Positions 43,413-50,482 of a stretch of 64,000 nt of DNA are shown piece after piece (position 1 is the stretch's first letter; the number at the start of each line of letters is the position of its first letter). Origin of the DNA: Nocardioides humi (GTDB taxonomy: Bacteria; Actinomycetota; Actinomycetes; Propionibacteriales; Nocardioidaceae); NCBI RefSeq assembly GCF_006494775.1, contig NZ_CP041146.1, positions 4,650,001 through 4,714,000 of the forward strand. Reading direction: 5' to 3'. The translations under genes and the position numbers were made by a program. The notes below the pieces were generated by a model. That model was given only the letters and a program-made list of their open reading frames with translations. It did not search any database and was not told the origin of the DNA.

Positions 43413-44378
43413 ATGCCGGACCACTACGCCTATCCCGGCACCGACGTGCTGGTGAACCTTCCCGGCATCACTGACCGTGCAGCGTGGAAGGACGCCGAGA
43501 CCCTTCTGGTCGTCGCCCGGCTCTCCGAGCTGCTGGTCTCGCCGATCCCGGGCAGGTTCGACCTCGCCCACCTTCAAGCGATCCACGCCCATCTGGTTGA
43601 CGGCTTCTACGCCTGGGGTGGGCAACTGCGGGTCACCGAGACCGGCCCGGGCGGAACGGGGATCACCCACTGTCGGCCGCAGTTCATTCCCGCCGAGGCC
43701 GAGCGCATCTTCACCGCTCTGGCCGAACGCGATCACCTGCGCGGACTGGACGCCGACGCCTTCTCCGCCGGTCTGGCCTGGGCGTGGGGCGAGACAACGG
43801 TCCTGCACCCATTTCGTGACGTCAACACCAGAAGCCAGTACGTGTTCTTCAACCAGCTCGCCCGTCAGGCCGGGTGGGTGATCGGCTGGAGCCAGATCGA
43901 CCCCTACCTGTTCGGCTACGCCCGCACCGTGTCGATGGTCAGCGACGAACGCGGTCTCGACGCCCTGCTGCGCCCCGCCCTGATTCCTCTGACCGAGGTC
44001 GAGGCCGACCCCGAGCTGGCCGACCGCATCCACGACGCGGCCCGCACGTTCTTCAACCCCAGCACGCCCCGCACGTTCGAGGTGCTCGACCAGGAGCTGC
44101 GCCAAGCGATCGACCATCGACAAACGCTCCCATCGAGCCGGGAGCCCGGCCCATCCAGCTCAGCGACGGGTGCGGCGGCCGAGGTGGACTACGGTCCCGA
44201 GATTGACCTCGACGCAGCAGCCGAGCGACTACGCCGCACCACGCGACGCGCCGGCAGGCTAGGACTCCGCCCACCCAACCCCGGATCGTCCAACCCCGAG
44301 TCGCCCAGGCTGAGGCCGTCCGAGCCGATCTCCCCGCCGTCGTCCTCGCGTCCTGAGCCGCCCAGCATCGGCTTCTAA
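43413..44378 (+). CDS. Fic-domain protein (toxin partner of VbhA-like gene)
   Basis: 321 residues from the ATG at 43413 (MPDHYAYPGTDVLVNLPGITD). The Fic fold is present: 'FDLAHLQAIHAHLVDGFYAWGGQLR' and the active-site loop HPFRDVNTR at about 132-140. The catalytic His, Phe, acidic, Asn and Arg positions are kept, but the two glycines of HPFx(D/E)GN(G/K)R are Val and Thr. Family members transfer AMP or another nucleotide part to target proteins. Residues 230-321 are Pro/Ser-rich and probably disordered. A Fic with a possibly altered loop may have different activity; that is inference. Confidence 0.88.
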   Translation: MPDHYAYPGTDVLVNLPGITDRAAWKDAETLLVVARLSELLVSPIPGRFDLAHLQAIHAHLVDGFYAWGGQLRVTETGPGGTGITHCRPQFIPAEAERIFTALAERDHLRGLDADAFSAGLAWAWGETTVLHPFRDVNTRSQYVFFNQLARQAGWVIGWSQIDPYLFGYARTVSMVSDERGLDALLRPALIPLTEVEADPELADRIHDAARTFFNPSTPRTFEVLDQELRQAIDHRQTLPSSREPGPSSSATGAAAEVDYGPEIDLDAAAERLRRTTRRAGRLGLRPPNPGSSNPESPRLRPSEPISPPSSSRPEPPSIGF

Positions 44379-44465
44379 CCGCCGCCTCGACCGCACGTCG
44401 ACCAAGGCCGAGCCGCAGCCGGAAAGCGGCTCCGCGAGGTGACCGGGGTCGGCCGCGCCGCCTAC

Positions 44466-44553
44466 GGCTCCACCCTCACGATTCAAGGGCGCTTCGCGTC
44501 GCTACGCGACGACCCTGACGGGTCGCCCTTGAGTCGTGAGCCTCGGTGGAGCC
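44466..44553. repeat. Long nested inverted repeat
   Basis: Arms CTCACGATTCAAGGGCG (44475-44491) and CGCCCTTGAGTCGTGAG (44524-44540) match in 16 of 17 positions. Outer arms GGCTCCACC/GGTGGAGCC (44466-44474, 44545-44553) extend it, and a small hairpin TCGCGT-CGCT-ACGCGA lies in the loop. Confidence 0.85.
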
Positions 44554-44670
44554 TGGGGACAGGCGGCAAGGGCAGGCCGGTGGCCCGCCCCGGCAACGGC
44601 GCGCCCGACCCCTGATCCCGAACTCTCCCAGCCTCATGAGAGGCCCCGGCTCAGCGACTCGGTGAACCCG

Positions 44671-44766
44671 GTGGTGAGCGCCGTGGTGAGCGCTGCGTAC
44701 TTACCTGGCAAGAACCATCCAAAGAATCCGGGAGTGGTGAGCCTGATGGTGAGCGTCGTGGTGAGG
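44671..44766 (+). repeat. Iteron-like GTGGTGAGC repeats
   Basis: Copies at 44671, 44683, 44734, 44746 (ATGGTGAGC) and 44758 (GTGGTGAGG). Four of the five are in 12-bp steps, with one 51-bp gap. Regular phasing suggests protein-binding iterons, as at replication origins. Confidence 0.55.
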
Positions 44767-44901
44767 TGCGTCGTCCACGGTGACGCCATGAGCACCCCAT
44801 CGAGGCGCGTGCAACCGCGTCCACAACCCCTCGCCCGGCCCTTCACTGAGCCCGTCGCGCGGGCCTGCGGCGCGCCTTCTGCGGAACTCTCTTCAACTTT
44901 C

Positions 44902-44942
44902 GGGGGAACCCCCTGCCACCACCGATCCCAGGGGGTTCCCCC
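44902..44942. repeat. Perfect 14-bp-arm inverted repeat
   Basis: GGGGGAACCCCCTG and CAGGGGGTTCCCCC around a 13-base loop. Each arm is itself close to palindromic (GGGGTTCCCC). Confidence 0.8.
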
Positions 44943-45229
44943 ACCGGATCGACACCGATTCCGTCGCGGGTGCGGGGGTTCCCCTCCCGGATCGGCACCC
45001 GCCTCCGGCCGTGGACCGGCCGTGGGCGCGGCAGGGGGAACCAATCCGGTAACCCCTCTTGCTCACGATGGAGCCCAGAAAACCTGGAGAAGCCAGGGAA
45101 ACCAGAGAACTTTCGGGGGGACGCCGCCTGACCTGCACAAACACCCGGACTGGGACGACGTCCCCCCGACGCGCCCCTACCGGAGGGGCGTCGCGGGGGG
45201 ACGCATCGGGGGACATCCGATCCCCACCA

Positions 45230-45327
45230 TGAACGCGAGCCGCACACAGGCCGCCGAGCCGACCGGCAACACGGGCAGAACCAGCAGGAGCAAGACCAGC
45301 AGCACCAGCAGGAGGAGGAAGCCATGA
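45230..45327 (+). CDS. Possible 32-residue basic leader peptide before the excisionase gene
   Basis: ATG at 45230 reads MNASRTQAAEPTGNTGRTSR followed by a Ser/Lys/Arg-rich end, stop at 45325-45327, overlapping the excisionase ATG (ATGA). Composition and overlap suggest possible translational coupling, but no family is recognised and the sequence is low-complexity. Confidence 0.3.
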
Positions 45328-45575
45328 ACGAGCAGCACCAACCACGGCAGCAGGAGCCCGGTGGCCGGGCTCCGGGTCGGGATCGTGAGGGCGACGAGAT
45401 GTTGACCATCTCCGAGGTCGCCGCCCTGATCCGGGTCCCGGTGGCCACACTGAGGTATTGGCGGCACCTCGGCGCCGGGCCGGCCAGCTTCCGCATCGGA
45501 CGCTTCGTGCGCTACTGGCGCGCCGACGTGTGGGCCTGGATCGACGCCCAGACCCGCCAGGGCCGCGCCCGCTGA
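45324..45575 (+). CDS. Excisionase-like HTH protein
   Basis: 83 residues. AGGAGGAGG ribosome site. After a Gln/Gly-rich start, residues 26-75 form a MerR/excisionase-type winged HTH ('MLTISEVAALIRVPVATLRYWRHLGAGPASFRIGRFVRYWRADVWAWIDAQ'). In actinobacterial integrative elements this type sits beside the recombinase gene and acts as recombination directionality factor or regulator. The recombinase gene converges on it 200 bp away. Confidence 0.88.
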   Translation: MNEQHQPRQQEPGGRAPGRDREGDEMLTISEVAALIRVPVATLRYWRHLGAGPASFRIGRFVRYWRADVWAWIDAQTRQGRAR

Positions 45576-45773
45576 CCCAGGCCACGACCAAGAGCACGAC
45601 TACTCACGAGGTCCGCGTTGTCCGCCCGCGTCAAGCCCACCCCACCATCACCGTCGTCGGCATCGTCACGAACCGACATGGTGGTGGCGTTGACGCCTGA
45701 GCAAGACGCCCGTGCTGTGACCGCGCTGGCCAGGTTCAAGGCCAAGTGCGCCGCATGGCGCGCCGGGGTGCCG

Positions 45774-47380
45774 CTACAGCAGCTCGACGCGAATGCTTGG
45801 GTTGTCGACGTAGATGCGGGTGATGCCGAAGTCGCGTAGCAGAGTCTTGCGAAGCTCGATCGGAACCTCGTCGTCGCTCACCCCATCGACCAGCTCGGCG
45901 AACCTGTCGGCCACGGTGCCGGTGAACGGCACCACCTCGACGCTCCCGGCCTGCTCCAACTCCTCGAGCGTGCTTCGAGCCTCCGCGATGATCGATGCCG
46001 TCTCGGTCTTGACCGTTGCGAGGTCGTCGTCATCGAGCAGTCCCTTGACGGCCAGTCGCTTGGCATTGGTCCATTCCACCTCGGCCTCCCTGACCCGCGT
46101 CAGGAGTCGGTCGCGCTTCTTCTCCGCTTCTGCGTCCGCGGCGACGCCGCGGGTCACTTGCACCTCGACCGTCTTCCCTCCACGGATCGGCTGGGAGGCG
46201 ATGCCCTTGATGATGTTGTCGGCCAGGATCGTGTTGACCTTCTCGCACAAGCCGTACCCCTGACGAGGCACCATGCCCGAGCGTCGTCCGGGACAGTAGA
46301 ACCTGATCCGCACGGTCTTGTAGCTCTGCGGGTTGTCGATCCGGGTGTACATCCGGTGTCCGCACCGTCCGCAGAACACGATCCCGTCCAGCACGTTGTC
46401 CGGGGTGCTCTTCTTCCGCCTGTTCCTCTGGCCACGGGCCGCGAGCCGGCGAGCGTTGACCCGATCCCACAGCTCCGGGTCGATGATCGCCCCCAAGGGG
46501 GACTCGCGGGTGACCCGGCCGGGGTCGTCGTCAGTCCGCTGCTCCAGGTAGGGCTTGCCGTTCTCGTCGCGCAGCACCTGCTGACGTCCCCAGGTCAACT
46601 CGCCCTTGTAGAAGGGGTTGTCCAGAATCCCGGCGATCGAGTTCGGCGGCCACGCATCCTTGCCGGTCTTGGTCGGCACACCCTCCCGCGTCAGCCGACG
46701 TGCGATCTCCTCCACTGCCAGGCCCTCGTCGGCCCAGGCGAACAGCTGGACCAACCACGGGTACTCCTCGGGATGCAGCTCCGGCACCCCGAGCGGATCT
46801 TGCGGCCATTGACGAACGCCGGCATCCCGGACGGCAGCTCGACTCCCTCGACGACCAGCGGCTTCATCCGCACTCCGTACGGCGGGCGCATCGCCACCGT
46901 CGACCCGGCAACGACCTTGGCTCGCAGATTCCTGCGTGTGCGGCGCCTGACCTTCAGCACCTCACCCTTCGCGTTGACCGCGCGCACGTCGGCGTCGTAC
47001 ATCGCGTCCTCGTCGCGCGGGTCGATCAACCCCACGTCCTCGGTCACCAACGTGATCCCGAGCCGCTTGCACAGCGAGGTGATCTTCTGGCGCTGGCCCA
47101 CGCCTGCGGTGATGCGCTCCAGTTCGTTGACCACCAGGAAGCGCACCTCGCGGTGAGACTCCAGATGGTCGAACAGCTCTTGGAGGCCCGGGCGATCGGC
47201 CAGTGTGCGCGAGACGCCTTCGTCGGTGAACGTCTCCAGCACTGTGATCCCGTGGTCGGCCGCGATCATCTCGTTGATCGCTCGCTGCTCAGCCGTCGAA
47301 CCCTGCTCCTCGGTCGAGTAGCGCGTGTAGCCCACACCCAGCCGCGGTGCTGTGCTTGTCGGTGGCTGCCGAGCGCTCAT
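45774..47380 (-). CDS. Large serine recombinase (integrase), frameshift near 46797
   Basis: About 535 residues after correction. N-terminal resolvase domain: catalytic Ser in 'GVGYTRYSTEEQGS' (about 22), 'FTDEGVSRTLADRPGLQELFDHL'. The recombinase domain follows: 'RLTREGVPTKTGKDAWPPNSIAGILDNPFYKGELTWGR', a zinc ribbon 'IVFCGRCGHRMYTR... FYCPGR', and a C-terminal coiled coil. The frame breaks in 'VNGRK|PLGVPELHPEEYPWL'; one missing G (AAGATCC for AAGGATCC) restores it. It catalyses attP x attB recombination. The adjacent 13-bp repeat at 47422-47434 in the ligase remnant is its likely att site. Confidence 0.9.
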
Positions 47381-47413
47381 AGACTGAGCATAGGTCGTTT
47401 ACGTACAAAAAAC

Positions 47414-47536
47414 TCAGCACACGTCCCACTTGGGCTCAAAGCTGAGCCCCTGCTCGTCGTACTTGGCCGGATCGGGTACGCCGGACACGGCCTTCGCGAG
47501 CATCGGCAGGATGGGCGGCATCACGGGGAGGTCCAC
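47414..47536 (-). pseudogene. ligC: Displaced 5' end of the chromosomal ligC gene
   Basis: From the GTG at 47536: VDLPVMPPILPMLAKAVSGV, then PDPAKYDEQGLSFEPKWD, then VC and a stop supplied by element DNA. It matches the first 37 or so residues of LigC ligases and ends exactly where the 13-bp att repeat begins. The rest of the original gene is at 32155-33165. Its own -10 (TAGTCT, 47549-47544) lies 7 bp before the GTG. Confidence 0.88.
47422..47434 (+). other. attR core, CGTCCCACTTGGG
   Basis: Identical to attL at 33165-33177. Element DNA is to the left (including the recombinase gene 42 bp away), the ligase remnant to the right. Confidence 0.8.
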
Positions 47537-47745
47537 GGTGCTGAGACTAGTCAGGATCGCGACACTCATCGGTCGGTCGTCAGGACGGCTGGCCGTTCGC
47601 TTACCTCGCGCCGGAAGTGCCGGCCCTTGCCGCGGTTGCGGCTCGGGAAGGTCGGTGGCTGGGAGTGCTGGCCTCGCCTGTGCTCAGCACCCGAGGCCCT
47701 TCGACCTGGCCGGACGGTACGACGAAGGTCCGACAGATCGAGCAG

Positions 47746-47818
47746 AGCCGCGTGTCGGAATCGAACCGACGACATTCGCTTTACAAGAGCGACACTCTGC
47801 CAACTGAGTTAACGCGGC
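47746..47818 (-). tRNA. tRNA-Thr (anticodon TGT)
   Basis: Read on the minus strand: acceptor stem GCCGCGT/ACGCGGC, D-arm ACTCAGTTGGCAGAGT, anticodon stem TCGCT/AGCGA with loop CTTGTAA (anticodon TGT), T-arm GTCGGTTCGAATCCGAC. All stems pair fully. No CCA encoded. It is 0.3 kb from the element's right end but is not the attachment site. Confidence 0.97.
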
Positions 47819-47853
47819 GCGGCCCGCTCGTCACAGGCCGTGGGCAATCCTAG

Positions 47854-48717
47854 TCAGCGCAGCCGCGCGACCTCGAACCGCTCATCAGGTACGGCGATCG
47901 CGTCCTGCGCCGCGATCAGCCGCAGCTCCCGCTCGCCCGACTCGAGCGTCGCGGACAGCACGTCGTACACCGACGCCACAGTCCGCCCCAGCGCCGCCGA
48001 AGCGGAGCCGGTGGTGTGGAGGTGGGCGGTGAAGAGGGCGGCGGTGATGTCGCCGGAGCCGTTGGCCTTCATGGGGAGGCGGGGGGTCTGCACGATCCAG
48101 GCGCCGTCGCCGGTGACGGCGACCATCTCGATGACGTCCTCCGGCGCGCCGAGACGCTCCACCGACGTGACCAGCACGGTCGACGGCCCGAGCGCGCGCA
48201 CCTCGTCGGCGGCGTCCAGCACCGACTCGATCGGCGCCGGCTCCGACAGCGCGTCGCGTCCGGTGATGAAGCCGAGCTCGAACTGGTTCGGGGTGAGGAG
48301 GTCGGCCACGGGGACCACCGACGAGCGGATGATCGGCGGGATCTCGGGGTTCACGAAGCAGCCCGACTTGGCGTTGCCCATGACCGGGTCGCAGGTGTAC
48401 GTCGCGGCCGGGTTCGCCGCCTTCACCCGCCGGACCGCGTCGACGATGACGGAGGCGACCTCCGGCGAGCCCTGGTAGCCGGACAGCACCGCATCGCACG
48501 AGCCGAGCACGCCGCGCTCCTCGATCCCCTCGATCACCGAAGCCACGTCGGCCGGGTCGAGCAGCGGGCCGCGCCAGGCGCCGTACCCGGTGTGGTTGGA
48601 GAAGTGCACGGTGAACACGGGCCACACCTCGTGCCCGAGCCGCTGCAGCGGGAAGACCGCCGCGGAGTTGCCGACGTGGCCGTAGGCGACCGAGGACTGG
48701 ATGGACAGGATCCGCAC
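47854..48717 (-). CDS. pdxY: Pyridoxal/pyridoxamine kinase
   Basis: 287 residues, GTG start (VRILSIQSSVAYGHVGNSAAVFPLQRLG). 'SIQSxVxYGHVGNxAxxFPxQxLG' and 'HFSNHTGYG' are the PdxY/PdxK substrate loop; 'TYTCDPVMGN' and 'ADLLTPNQFELGFITG' are ribokinase-fold motifs; 'MKANGSGDITAALFTAHL' holds the catalytic Asp in the GxGD motif. It phosphorylates pyridoxal in the vitamin B6 salvage pathway. Divergent from the GMC oxidoreductase gene. Confidence 0.94.
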   Translation of the reverse strand: MRILSIQSSVAYGHVGNSAAVFPLQRLGHEVWPVFTVHFSNHTGYGAWRGPLLDPADVASVIEGIEERGVLGSCDAVLSGYQGSPEVASVIVDAVRRVKAANPAATYTCDPVMGNAKSGCFVNPEIPPIIRSSVVPVADLLTPNQFELGFITGRDALSEPAPIESVLDAADEVRALGPSTVLVTSVERLGAPEDVIEMVAVTGDGAWIVQTPRLPMKANGSGDITAALFTAHLHTTGSASAALGRTVASVYDVLSATLESGERELRLIAAQDAIAVPDERFEVARLR

Positions 48718-48756
48718 CCGCGCATTCTCGCAAACGAAACCCTTTCGTGAAGAAAC

Positions 48757-48770
48757 TAGAACGCGTTACA
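48757..48770. promoter_or_regulatory. KstR-like box TAGAACGCGTTACA
   Basis: It fits the KstR consensus TNNAACNNGTTNNA exactly and lies between pdxY and the GMC oxidoreductase gene, 57 bp before the latter's start. KstR-type TetR regulators control steroid and lipid catabolism in actinobacteria. The regulator itself is not in this window. Confidence 0.5.
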
Positions 48771-48826
48771 GTGAGGCCGCCGGGCCCCGAACGACCCCGG
48801 CCACACGAGCGAAGGATGGACACCGC

Positions 48827-50482
48827 ATGGCCAAGCGCGCGCCGTACTCCAGCGAAGCCGACTACGTCGTCGTCGGCTCCGGCAGCTCCGGGTCGATCGT
48901 GGCCGGGCGGCTCGCCCAGTCCGGCGCGAGCGTGATCCTGATCGAGGCCGGGAAGTCCGACGACAAGGGCATGCACGGCTACTTCACCAAGAAGCCCGGC
49001 ATGATCGGCCCGATGCACTCCGAGCCCAAGCTCGAGAGGCTCTTCGACTGGGGCTACCGCTCGGTGCCGCAGCCGGGCCTCGACGGCCGCCGGATGCCGG
49101 CGCCGCGCGGCAAGGTCGTCGGCGGGTCGAGCTCGGTCAACGGCATGGTCTACGTGCGCGGCAACCGTGCCAACTACGACTCCTGGGCGGCGGAGGGCAA
49201 CGAGGGCTGGGACGCCGACAGCGTCAACGCCGCGTTCAAGCGGTACGAGGACTTCGAGGACGGAGAGAACGCCTACCGCGGCGCCGGCGGGCCGATCAAG
49301 ATCACCCGCAACAAGACGCCCCAGGAGGGGACCCTCCAGTTCATCCAGGCGACGGCCGACACCCTCGGCGTGAAGGTGCTCGACGACTACAACGCCGCCG
49401 AGCAGGAGGGCATCGCGCGGATGCAGCAGAACACTGCCGACGGCCTGCGCTACTCCTCCTCCCGCGGCTACGTCCACCACCTCGCGCCCCGCACCCTGGA
49501 GCTGCAGACCGAGGTCCACGTCGCGCGGATCGTCGTCGAGAACGGCCGCGCCACCGGCGTCGAGGTCATCGACCAGGGCAAGGGCGGGGGCACCCGGCGG
49601 TTCGTCCGGGCCGGCAAGGAGGTCATCCTCTCCGCCGGCTTCGCCAACTCACCGCAGCTGCTGATGCTCTCCGGCATCGGCCACGCCGACCACCTCGCCA
49701 GCGTCGGGATCGACTGCGTCGCCGACCTGCCGGTGGGCGACAACCTCCACGACCACCTGTTCCACCCGATGTCCTTCCACGTGCCGAGCGTGCAGTACCG
49801 CGGCAACGCCTGGACCTTCTTCAAGGGCATCGCCAAGGACCTCGCCCGTGGCGGCTCGTTCCTCGACAACTCCGTCTTCGAGTCCGTCGGCTTCGTGCGT
49901 ACGTCGCTCGCGCAGGACGTCCCCGACCTCCAGCTGCACATGCTCCCGTGGGCCTACCCGAGCCCCAACCAGGACGAGCCGATCCGGCACATCCCCGACG
50001 GCCGCCCGTCACTGACGGTCTTCTCGACGCTGATCTACCCGAAGAGCCGCGGCACCCTGCGCCTCGCGTCGGCCGACCCGACCGCCGCGCCGCTGATCGA
50101 CTACGGCTTCTTCACCGACCCCCACGACGTCGAGGTGCTCGCCGAGGGCACCGAGATGATCCGCGAGATCATGGCCTCCGCGGCCTTCGGGGGCGGGGTC
50201 AAGGAGGAGATCCATCCCGGCCCGTCGATCCCCAACGGCAAGGAGCTGCGGGTCGCGCTCAAGAACCGCTCCACCTCGGTCTACCACGGCGTCGGCACCT
50301 GCCGGATGGGCATCGACGAGCGCGCGGTCGTCACCCCGGACCTCAAGGTCCGCGGCATCGAGGGCCTGCGCGTCGCGGACGCCTCGATCATGCCGAGCAT
50401 CACCGGCGGCAACACCAACGCGCCCTGCTACATGATCGGCGAGAAGGCGGCCGAGATCATCCTGGGCGGAGTCACCTGGTGA
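48827..50482 (+). CDS. GMC-family FAD-dependent oxidoreductase
   Basis: 551 residues from the ATG at 48827. FAD-binding GxGxxG in 'YVVVGSGSSGSIVAGRLAQSGASVILIEAG'; GMC signature 1 'PRGKVVGGSSSVNGMVYVRG'; signature 2 'SAGFANSPQLLMLSGIG'; C-terminal 'SVYHGVGTCRMG... LRVADASIMPSITGGNTNAPCYMIGEKAAEII' with the catalytic His and Asn. It oxidises an alcohol to an aldehyde. The aldehyde dehydrogenase gene overlaps it by 4 bp, so alcohol-to-acid oxidation in two steps is likely. Substrate unknown; the KstR-like box suggests lipid or sterol metabolism. Confidence 0.93.
   Translation: MAKRAPYSSEADYVVVGSGSSGSIVAGRLAQSGASVILIEAGKSDDKGMHGYFTKKPGMIGPMHSEPKLERLFDWGYRSVPQPGLDGRRMPAPRGKVVGGSSSVNGMVYVRGNRANYDSWAAEGNEGWDADSVNAAFKRYEDFEDGENAYRGAGGPIKITRNKTPQEGTLQFIQATADTLGVKVLDDYNAAEQEGIARMQQNTADGLRYSSSRGYVHHLAPRTLELQTEVHVARIVVENGRATGVEVIDQGKGGGTRRFVRAGKEVILSAGFANSPQLLMLSGIGHADHLASVGIDCVADLPVGDNLHDHLFHPMSFHVPSVQYRGNAWTFFKGIAKDLARGGSFLDNSVFESVGFVRTSLAQDVPDLQLHMLPWAYPSPNQDEPIRHIPDGRPSLTVFSTLIYPKSRGTLRLASADPTAAPLIDYGFFTDPHDVEVLAEGTEMIREIMASAAFGGGVKEEIHPGPSIPNGKELRVALKNRSTSVYHGVGTCRMGIDERAVVTPDLKVRGIEGLRVADASIMPSITGGNTNAPCYMIGEKAAEIILGGVTW

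Larger units (their letters stand above)
44379..45229. other. Gene-free block with large dyads and iterons (oriT/oriV candidate)
   Basis: No convincing gene here; the plus-strand open frame through it has low-complexity translation. It contains several strong DNA structures listed separately: a long inverted repeat (44466-44553), a 12-bp-period iteron set (44671-44766) and a perfect 14-bp-arm hairpin (44902-44942), plus repeated GGGGGTTCCCC (44931-44941, 44974-44984) and AACTTTCGGGGG (44895-44906, 45109-45120). Such a block in a mobilizable element is where an origin of transfer or replication would be expected. Confidence 0.6.
33165..47434. mobile_element. Integrative mobilizable element in the ligC gene (about 14.3 kb)
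   Basis: Boundaries are the 13-bp direct repeat at both ends. Inside: large serine recombinase next to the right end, excisionase-like HTH gene, MobF relaxase, VbhA/Fic pair, a repeat-rich gene-free block, an IS481 copy, and cargo (desaturase, glycosyltransferase, DUF5994). No VirB4, FtsK/TraG coupling protein or mating-pair gene is visible, so it is probably mobilized by another element. The right junction leaves a truncated ligase 5' end ending one codon past KWD. The left junction provides a replacement 5' end. Base composition and runs of non-GC3-biased codons in 33.3-36 kb differ from flanking genes. Confidence 0.85.

Noticed and set aside
44536..45327. Plus-strand open frame of 263 codons
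   Set aside because: Low-complexity translation without family features, running through iterons and perfect hairpins. I treat the interval as non-coding, except for a possible short frame at its end.
45618..45839. 73-codon open frame before the integrase end (MVVALTPEQDARAVTAL...)
   Set aside because: It has coding-like sequence for about 40 codons but overlaps the 3' end of the integrase gene and lacks a ribosome site or family; not enough support.
47746..47818. tRNA-Thr as the attachment site of the element
   Set aside because: The tRNA is intact, no partial copy of its 3' end occurs at the other boundary, and a 13-bp core in the ligase gene explains the insertion.
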